From Thelephora terrestris (Eukaryota; Basidiomycota; Agaricomycetes; Thelephorales; Thelephoraceae): a DNA stretch of 64,000 nt. A program made the translations under genes and the position numbers. The DNA is taken from positions 2,418,001-2,482,000 of the forward strand of contig WIUZ02000004.1 of NCBI GenBank assembly GCA_015956445.1. Direction: 5' to 3'. Below are positions 56,796 to 64,000 of this stretch, piece after piece (the first letter of the stretch is position 1; the number at the start of each line of letters is the position of its first letter). The notes under the pieces were generated by a model. The model was given only the letters and a program-made list of their open reading frames with translations, had not been told where the DNA came from and searched no databases.

Positions 56796-58876
56796 CTAAT
56801 CATTATCAAGCATAAGATCCTCCTCATCAAGATCCACACCATCCTCTTCTGTCTCTGGCTCTCTGGGCTGTGTGTTCTCATTGCTTTCACTTGCTCCTCC
56901 TCTAGTCCCTGGATTTCTTGCTGTCTGTTGAATGCTTTCAAGCCCTTTCTCCAAATTTCTGTTCACTGTAAACCCACTCTCACGTCCCTGCTCCATGACA
57001 TGTGTCCCATGCCTCTTCATCAACAAAAGAATTTCCCCAAAAGTTCTCTTCATATCTGGACTCTGATGCTTTGTTGTTTTTTTTGCTGTGCAGAAGTTGT
57101 CTTCAATTGTTTTGCCCAGTTGCCGGTACATCTCAACAAGTGGTGACTCCTTCAGGATGTTTTCAATTGTTTTGTTAGAATAAGATCCACTGTGTGTATC
57201 CTATTATATTGATATCGTCAATTGAACATAATCATCTAAACACGAGGGAGACTATACCTTTGTGAATAGGTTGAGAAGTTCAACTGCCCAGTCTACTGCA
57301 CGGAAATGTCCTGGTTGACCAGTTGGATTGATGAGTAAATGCATGCGGATTGCATGACTGTCCAAAATATGATTAGTTATAATCTAATTCACTTTATACT
57401 GTCTTACCTCATCTTTGCTGGATAAACATGATTGAGGTCATGAACCAGTTTGATGGTATGATGGGCATACTTTTTCTTTCCAGCTCCTTCAAACAATGGT
57501 GCCCAGGTGATCAGGCACATTTCAACTCGACCAATGTCACCATGATCCATTGCATATGAGAGCTCCTCATAGAGAGTGGAGTATATGTTGAAGCCCATGT
57601 TGTTCTCCAACTGCTCATCTCTTGCTTCAGGGTCCTTTCCATCAGCTTCCTGCAATTCTGGGTAGGGGGGGACAAATCTTTTCACAGCCCTCTTTGCCAG
57701 CATTACTACATCAGGCCACTTAGGTTTGGAATTGGCAAACTCTTGGAGACTCAAGTAGTTGTCTTCTTCAGCAAGAACCCTCATGCAATCAAGTCGTCGA
57801 CATATGCCAATGTGTTTGACTGCATCATGAACTGGCCGGAACTTGAAGGTTGCTGAGAGAGCGCTTGAATCACAGGGGCGAAGAACCCTAAAGTCTGAGT
57901 AAAAGCTGGTTTTATCCAGCCTTGCCTTTGAGTCCTTGAGGAAGGTTCGCCAGATTGTTTCCACACATGCCATCTTTGTGTGGAAGAGCCCCATGACAAA
58001 GATAACGTACTGGAGTCGATCCCGTGGAGTGCTCTCAATGCTCCGCCGTAGCTTTGCGCTGTTGATCCGCTCACCTGTACCCAGATCCCCATGGAAGACA
58101 AAAAGCTGATGGTCAAGTGGGATGGTGGGAGTTGGTAGTTCATAGCTCCCAAGACCTGTCTGTTCCAAAAGCCTCTCAATGGTGTCAATATTTCCTTCAA
58201 CTGTTGAGTTGCTGATGTCGAGTGATCGAAGTGGAATAATTTCTGTCTTTGCAACGGGAATTGGCTCCCCAATAGGAGTTGGTGGTAAGAGTTGACTGCG
58301 GAACTCATAGAAGTACTGGGGACCATGCTCAATGAGGTCATGAAGGAAGAGCCAGACCCTGAATTCAAAGTGTCGATCGTCCCATTCTACATTTGAATTA
58401 GCCTGAGTATCTTCCATTCCATCAGTGAGGAGTGCAGAGTATCTGGAGCCAATCTTTGTCCACATGTCCCACTTTGTGAACCTGATAGATGAGGCTGACT
58501 TGTCATTGTAACCATCTGATTTCCAAAGTTCCTCTGATATCTGAAGATCACCAGGTGTAATGCCATGCTGGAAGGGGAATACAAGTGCTGATGTGAGATG
58601 TTTGAGGGGGTCCACATTGTTCTCAAGGACTGTGGTCAGAGGCTTAATGGAGATATCAAAATTATCATAGGCCCATTGGATAGTTGTACCAAGTGTGGTG
58701 AGCCGTTGAACTGTCTTTGCTGACATTGACTTGACAGCCCGTGCAATGCTGGACTGGGAAATGCTTATCCCAGCACGGTGGAGAGCACCAATGACACGAT
58801 CTGGTGTATGTGTTGAATGGAGGAAGATGCCCATCATAACTTGATACGCATTGCATTTTCGATTACGTGTGTTCAG
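56796..58876 (-). pseudogene. DUF6589 protein, 3' part, interrupted by element 2
   Basis: Main body of a DUF6589-family gene, a large agaricomycete family of unknown function. It continues from 62180-62810 across element 2. The joined flanks read MTLAGIILNTRNRKCNAYQV without loss. Blocks: VFPFQHGITPGDLQISEELW, TKWDMWTKIGSRYSALLTDG, HDLIEHGPQYFYEF, LFVFHGDLGTGERINSAKLR, GLFHTKMACVETIWR, FRPVHDAVKHIG. Two more introns (about 57405-57360 and 57260-57200) lead to ending exons with an acidic tail (EDGVDLDEEDLML). Apart from the insertion no defect was noticed. Confidence 0.85.
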
Positions 58877-61800
58877 TGTCAGGGCCACTCTACCCCAACA
58901 ACTACCAGTTCACTGAGCCGACTCCGCAGAGTACTCACTAGTCCGACTAGCTTGTGAGAGAACGATCACGTCTCTATTCTTCCGGTAGGTTGTCCGAGGT
59001 CACTGCAAGTCAGGTCGAAATCCTAAAGAGAAACCCAACCTAAACCGTACTTCGTTCGGTTTAACAAGCAAGGGTTGATCCCTACAACAGGATTGATGAC
59101 TCCACCAGTTGATCGACTGGACGCTCGAGGTGTTCTAATACGACTTTGGAGAGTCTATAGTTACGAGGCGCAGTTGACGCGCAGAGCGGGAGGGAGAGCA
59201 GATGGGGGATGTCTTGGATCAAACAAGAAACTCTGACTTGACCTTAACTGCAACTGGGCTGAGAAGGGCAGAGGATTTCCTGAGGTAACAAAACTAAGGT
59301 ACTACGATACAGCCACAGTTGCTACTTATACTAAAGGAGTGGCCATGACGTCAATACCCTAATATACCCTTATCAAGTCCAGAACAAAGGGAGATAAGGA
59401 GTGTGAGAACGCTAAGTAAGGGAAGCGAACAAAGGTGACGCGTGGGAGAATAAAGGACAAAGGGCCTTACTAGCGTGTGAAGGATTGCATAAAAGATAAG
59501 GAATGTCCGCATGAAACATAGGGGTGAAGATAACACTAGTCCAAAAGAAAAGGGGGGGGGCATGGGGTCGTGAAAGTTCGTTCCTGGGGATCACACCCAA
59601 GGGTCAGGTGGCAACCTCCCTTTACATAGTTATACCAGCGGATTCGGGAGTAGAGCCATGCAAACATCCCTTGTTGTCTGTAGGCGGTAACAGCATCACG
59701 GACTAGTGGCAACCTCAACGTACGTCCGAACATGAGGAGGTCGGGCCTAGACTCATGGGACATGAGGGATTACAGATTCGCCGGCGTTTCACGCTAACGG
59801 CTACTCCACATGCGCTGAGCTAACCAGAAGGATCCTAAGGCGATGCTTCCGAATAGCGGCGAGTCCTTCCTCCGGTTAGGAGACTGTGATGTGACTGTCC
59901 ACGTGTGTGATCAGGGTCCAGGGTTGATCGTAATCGTAAAGTCATGAGGGGTCGTAAAAGGGGTTCGTGATGTCATAAAGGGGTCATCAGGGTCTTGAGA
60001 CCTATTTTTAGTGCGCGCGCGTTCTAGGCGTTCCGGAACGAAGTTCTTCCAAGGCCGTCCCGCGGGCCGAGGTGTCAGCTTGATGTAGTAAGCCGACGAT
60101 GATGGTACAGGGGCGGAAGTTGATGTGACCCGGACCAATGAGGTTCGTCGAGGTAGGTCACGTGAAGGATCACCGATCTAGGCTATAAGAAGGACGTCTT
60201 CTTGGAGCCATCCTTGATCAGCAACACCAGCAACTTCCCCATCATCTTACCAAAACATGTCCTTCCCCAACAACCATACCTACAAAGTTGCCAACGGCAT
60301 CTCCACCATCTCCCGTATTGATCGTCGTGCCGCCGCTCGCAAGACCTATGCCTGTGCGGCTGGGACTCCCTATACCACGGATGACCAGGTATGGGGGAGA
60401 CCTAGAGCTTTGTGTGCTAGCACTAACGCCTTCCTCTAGGTAGAGGTTACGTTCTTTTGGGCGTTGATGTCCAGCTAACGGCTTCTAGATCTTGGAGGTC
60501 GTCACGGAAGTGGACGCCGAACGTCTCAGGGAGACAATGCCTCATTTGATGGGGTTAACCTGGGACGATGAGCTTTGGGTCCGTACGATCATTGCAGAGA
60601 AGGTCGCCTTCCGGATGAGGGGTAGGTTCGGAGAGTTGGAGCATCCGATCAAGAAGGAGCTCTGGTACACCCTTCAGAGGGGAATCTATGATCAGGACCT
60701 ATTGGAGCACGGAGCAACCGTTCCTCGGGCCGTCCGCCATGCCACTGCCGCCACGTCGTTGTTGTGGTCGCTCGTTAGGGAGGGGGAGAGCAAGGTAGGT
60801 TCTCCGTTTGAATATTTGAGTATGACTCTCAACTAATCAAACTGCCTAGGTTGAACGTTTGGAGCGCGAGGTGAAGGAGGCGAAGGCAGACGTTCTTCGT
60901 TTGTCGGCGGAGGGTCTTCAATTGAAGGAGACCTTGGCTGCCTTCCAGCAGGGGACGAACGAGGCGTTGGAGGCAATGGTCGCCAACCATCAGGAGTTGA
61001 TCGCCGGGTTGAAGGTTAGGGACAATAACATCAAAGGAGCGTTGGCCAGGAGGGATGAAAAGGTAATGCTGCTTTCATCATTGCTTAGAATGATGGAAGC
61101 TGACATTTCCTAGACCGAAGAACTCGAGAACGTGGTGGCTGTGTTGACAGCGCAGGTCGACTCCTTGCAGGACAAGACTTGCAACTGCAAGGAGGGTCCC
61201 AAATTGGTTGGTCAGGGGACCGCCGATGTTCCGTTCGAGTTGGAGTACGCCGACGAGGTGGTACTCCCATCTCCTAACCCGTCGTCCTATGCGACGCCTC
61301 CGATCGAGAACGCGGTTCCCGTTCCGACTCCAGGTCCGGCTTCCACCTTGGCCGCTTCCGACAAGGAGAACTGTGGGCGCTGCGTCTTGCAGCCGATCCA
61401 TCAGTTGGTGAAGATCGAGGATGAGGTCATGGAAGTTGACCGAGCCGAAGATGCTCCGAGGGTCGCCGAGGTACGTCCGGTGACTAAGGGGCAACGTTGC
61501 AAACGCTCTCGACGCCGCCCTGCTCATCGTATGACCGCGTCGGCTAATCCTTACCCTCGACCAGTTGAGTCGGATGGTGACCTCTCTGGTCGAGGTGGGG
61601 GACGAGAGTTCCGCTATCGGGTCAACCGTCCCTACCGACAGGTCGAGTCGGAGATCCAGCTTCGCCACCAGCTTCGACTCGCAAGACAGGATTCCGCCCA
61701 GGGGTCCGATGAGGGAGACGGAGGATCGCTTGCCGACTATGTCGACAGTACTGTCGAGCAGTCACCCGGTGATGGAGATGTGGGACCAGGTGTTCAGCAG

Positions 61801-62179
61801 TTCGGTGACATCTGGAAGGCTGATCGGTCCGCTCGAAGGAGTCTCTTCCTATCGGCTTGAACTAGTCGTTCAGCTGAGTGCCGAAGATGGTGACGCCATG
61901 TTCGGGGAGGTCCTAGCGAGGAGGGGCCAGCACTTCGATCTCCGGGATGGAAGGGTGATGACCATGAGGCCTGCCGTAGATAGAATCGACTTTTGATGGA
62001 CTTGGGTAGCACTTGTATAGCTCGTTGTGGATTCGCTGGGAATAGTACGCGCGTGTGTGTGTTTCGAATGATTGGTGTGAAGGATAAAGAATGTGAAGCA
62101 TTCAAAACATAAGAATTGGTAAGAAGAGTTCGAAGAAAGAGCGTGTTATAAAAAGTTTAAAAATACCATGTTCCTGACA
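58877..62179 (+). mobile_element. TG...CA element 2 with a spliced cargo gene (LTR-kin ends)
   Basis: A 3303-bp insertion in a DUF6589 exon, beginning TGTCAGGGCC and ending TTCCTGACA, so its tips are short inverted repeats, with a 5-bp duplication. It shares with element 1 the TGTCAGG start, the internal tract TGTGATGTGACTGTC (59886), a CATCCCTTGTTGTC tract (59670; in element 1 it lies after the gene, at 21953) and a single four-exon cargo gene. No retroelement proteins and no end-to-end direct repeats were seen. It looks whole. The interior differs much more from element 1 than the ends do. Confidence 0.75.
60257..61860 (+). CDS. Four-exon coiled-coil cargo protein of element 2
   Basis: Gene inside element 2, with a TATAAG box about 70 bases before the ATG. 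Exons 60257-60388, 60489-60794, 60850-61062 and 61114-61860 are in frame (465 aa). N terminus: basic, Ala-rich (IDRRAAARKTYACAAGTP). Exon 2 has a helical domain (RETMPHLMGLTWDDELWVRT, IKKELWYTLQRGIYDQDLLE). Exon 3 is a coiled coil (VERLEREVKEAKADVLRLSA). Exon 4 has a CNC motif, then a long Pro-, Arg- and acid-rich tail (SKRSRRRP-like basic patch). The layout parallels the cargo of element 1, though the sequences are hardly alike. No known domain. Confidence 0.72.
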
Positions 62180-62810
62180 TTCAGGATAATGCCTGCAAGG
62201 GTCATTTTTCTCTGCTTGTTGTGTCAGCCATGAAGATACACCAAGCAAGCAAACGTACAATCTCTGCCAACCGCACTGGGCTCACTCTCTGCCTTGCCTT
62301 CATCCCAAACTCTGAATCCTCCTCTTCATCAGCATCTCCTTCATCAACGTCCATCCTGATATCTTGCTCACAACCGCCTGGCTTTGATCCACCACAGATT
62401 CCAGTGAGGAACGAAGAGAGTGCTGGGGCATCTGAATCAATCCTCTTCCACATTTTCTCCAAGTTGGATTCAAGGATTTGGTCTGTAGATAGGTGTGCCG
62501 CTGGAAGATGCCAGGAGATCTCATCGTGGTCCTTCTCAAACGGCGAGAGCTCTGGTGCAGTGACCGAAGCAAAAAACTCGCCGAGCGATGCCCTCGCTTT
62601 GTCATCCTGGTTGAAGTAAGGGCGAAGTGCCTCGAGTATGTCTGGTATCTCTGTCACCATCGTGGTGCCGAACGAGCTCGTCGGGTCCCGAAGTGCACTC
62701 GTTATGAGGGTTCCAAAGGTCATTCCCCTTGAATTGAGGATCTCTTGAACCTCCTGTAGAAGATCTGTGGAGGGCCGTCTGGAAGCCGCGGCCGAAAATT
62801 CGTGGAACAT
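62180..62810 (-). pseudogene. DUF6589 protein, 5' part, interrupted by element 2
   Basis: First exon from the ATG at 62810 (MFHEFSAAASRRPSTDLLQE) to 62259, including WHLPAAHLSTDQILESNLEK and an acidic stretch (MDVDEGDADEEEDSEFGMKA). A 47-nt intron (GTACGT...AAGCAG) then leads to RKMTLAGIIL, where element 2 enters. Together with 56796-58876 it makes one gene. Confidence 0.82.
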
Positions 62811-62933
62811 CGAGCCCGTCTGTCGAGCGGGTTGAGTCACTCCTTATCGGCGCTCCGATCAATCCAGAAAATACAAAATGTCACGTGAGGAGCGACCGAT
62901 TTTAATTTTCGTCAATGCGAACCTCCCTAATCG

Positions 62934-62963
62934 GTTTTGTTTACGGATGTTTGAAGCCAGCCG
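62934..62963 (-). promoter_or_regulatory. Shared upstream motif, DUF6589 side
   Basis: The reverse complement reads GACGGCTGGCTTCAAACAT then CCGTAAACAAA, matching 31114-31143. It lies about 125 bases upstream of the DUF6589 ATG. The two copies point toward each other across the helicase-DUF6589 pair. Confidence 0.6.
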
Positions 62964-62969
62964 TCCGTG

Positions 62970-63600
62970 AACCACCTCGTTCTCACAAGATCGATGCCTA
63001 AGTAGGGGATGTAAAGAAGCAGATATGCACTGCCTACCGAGGGGAAATTTTCGGTGCATCTTTCTCTTCGAGATCGATTCGAAAAAAACCCTTTTTAGGT
63101 AACACACTCCTTTCCCTTTTTGCGAGGCTCTCGCGCCAACCTCGCGCGTTCCAAAATTCTACCAAGTCAAACCACACGTGATCCGGTTACTGAACTTTCC
63201 GTGGGAGCGAACTGCCGGCAGACCGGCACGGGCAAACCGAGGGGTGGTGCTGGCCGGGTCATGCAAAGGTGGATTAGGTTTCTCCCTAGGCTTATCTTCT
63301 ATAGCGTAGGTTAATCTACAATAATAAACACATAGGTTCCATGACTTATTGGTCTCAGTCGCGTCCAAGGGTTCGTGTATTCCCCCCTCCTGCGTCCAGT
63401 GGGAGGCGTGGCACGTGTCTGCCCTGCACGTGATTCCGCCATCAATTTGTTGATGCGATTGCAATATCTTCTCACGGGTGCCAGCTCACTTATCGCCCCC
63501 TCATCAGTCGCACGCTCAGGGTTCAAGGTGAGCGACTGCTCTCTCTCTTAGACCGCGTCTTACGCCACGGACGTCTGCCAGGCCCAAGGCAAAGGTTTGG
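62970..63600. other. Upstream spacer between DUF6589 and the last gene
   Basis: Divergent promoter region. 63070-63110 has a T-rich tract (AAAAAAACCC). No repeat shared with the segment copies was recognised, so the right border of the helicase-DUF6589 locus is not located. Confidence 0.35.
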
Positions 63601-63603
63601 AAG

Positions 63604-64000
63604 ATGCAGGGGATCTCACAATTGGAATTCTGGTGGTCTCAGCCAACAGAGAAAGCCAGTTTCCTCATCTGTGTCGCAACTTTCCGGTGCCACTATATCA
63701 ATGCGAAAAATCGCACCATTCCCCTCTCCACCTCCCACCATCAGAGCCCCAAGATGTACTGGGTGGTATTAGGCCGTGGTGATCCCAGCGTGTTTTCGCA
63801 GGATAGACTGTGAGTACACTCTTTCTCAATCGTGAACCTCACTGACGGACCGTCACAGCCCCCGGATAGAACCGAAATTTATAGGTCGCAAGTCACCGCC
63901 GTTCCCAGTCTACGTTCAATGCACCTCTATCAGGCAGGGGCACGAAGTCGCTTCCTTCGACATGGAACTTGAGCGGTTGCGTGCGGCTAGACCCACGCCC
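63604..64000 (+). CDS. Unrecognised gene, partial at right edge
   Basis: Starts at the ATG at 63604 (MQGISQLEFWWSQPTEKASF, then CVATFRCHYINAKNRTIPLS), reads MYWVVLGRGDPSVFSQDR, then an intron of about 50 nt (63811-63859, GTGAGT...TCACAG), and continues open to the window end (LPRIEPKFIGRKSPPFPVYV, HEVASFDMELERLR). The block YWVVLGRGDPSVF faintly recalls the N-terminal RNA/DNA-binding domain of fungal RNase H-type proteins, but this is weak. 3' end outside the window. Confidence 0.5.

Larger units (their letters stand above)
58872..62184. repeat. 5-bp target site duplication TTCAG around element 2
   Basis: TTCAG at 58872-58876 and at 62180-62184. Removing one copy and the intervening element restores the DUF6589 frame exactly. 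Confidence 0.85.

Overview
The window looks like a repeat-rich, accessory region of an agaricomycete (mushroom) genome. The signs are many GT-AG introns of about 45-60 nt and gene families typical of that group: a NACHT-WD40 NLR, a DUF6589 protein, a RecQ-like helicase with a cysteine-rich tail, a 2OG-Fe(II) dioxygenase of the TET/JBP-like kind, and a HECT-like E3. No rRNA, tRNA or CRISPR was seen.

Bases 1-30967 hold four diverged copies of one segment (A 1-5170, B 5171-10990, C 10991-25755, D 25756-30967). The ancestral order can be read from copy C: a minus-strand P-loop GTPase, an unrecognised minus-strand stretch, a plus-strand NLR, a minus-strand acetyl-CoA synthetase (ACS) and a plus-strand FAD oxidoreductase. 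Only the NLR of copy C (12181-16882, eight exons, 1445 aa) looks whole. The other copies keep only its first exon, slivers of ACS and the oxidoreductase promoter. The ACS of copy C is nearly full length but broken by a nonsense codon, a one-base insertion, a lost splice acceptor and a 2.4-kb insertion (19835-22253). Copy D carries a 501-bp CACTA-like MITE whose empty site is preserved in copy A.

Bases 31000-63000 are a nest of insertions. The base layer is a convergent pair: a RecQ-like helicase (+, from 31200, ending at 56601) and a DUF6589 gene (-, from 62810, ending at 56796). Their upstream regions share an inverted motif of about 30 bp. Inside the helicase gene sits a 23,187-bp element (32769-55955) with 27-bp terminal inverted repeats and an 8-bp target duplication. 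It carries an integrase-core (DDE) transposase, two unrecognised genes, a 2OG dioxygenase, a zinc-finger protein with a possible caspase/CHAT-like core, a HECT-like E3, captured fragments of a septin and of a coiled-coil gene, and inverted arms built of 102/103-bp tandem repeats. Several of its genes have exon lengths that stay in frame throughout, so it looks recent. Inside the DUF6589 gene sits a second TG...CA element (58877-62179) with a 5-bp target duplication.

The two TG...CA elements (19835-22253 and 58877-62179) form a pair. Each has LTR-type ends and a 5-bp duplication, no reverse transcriptase, and one four-exon gene for a coiled-coil protein. The giant element and these two gene-bearing TG...CA elements are the most unusual content of the window. 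A further gene of unknown function runs off the right edge (63604 onward).
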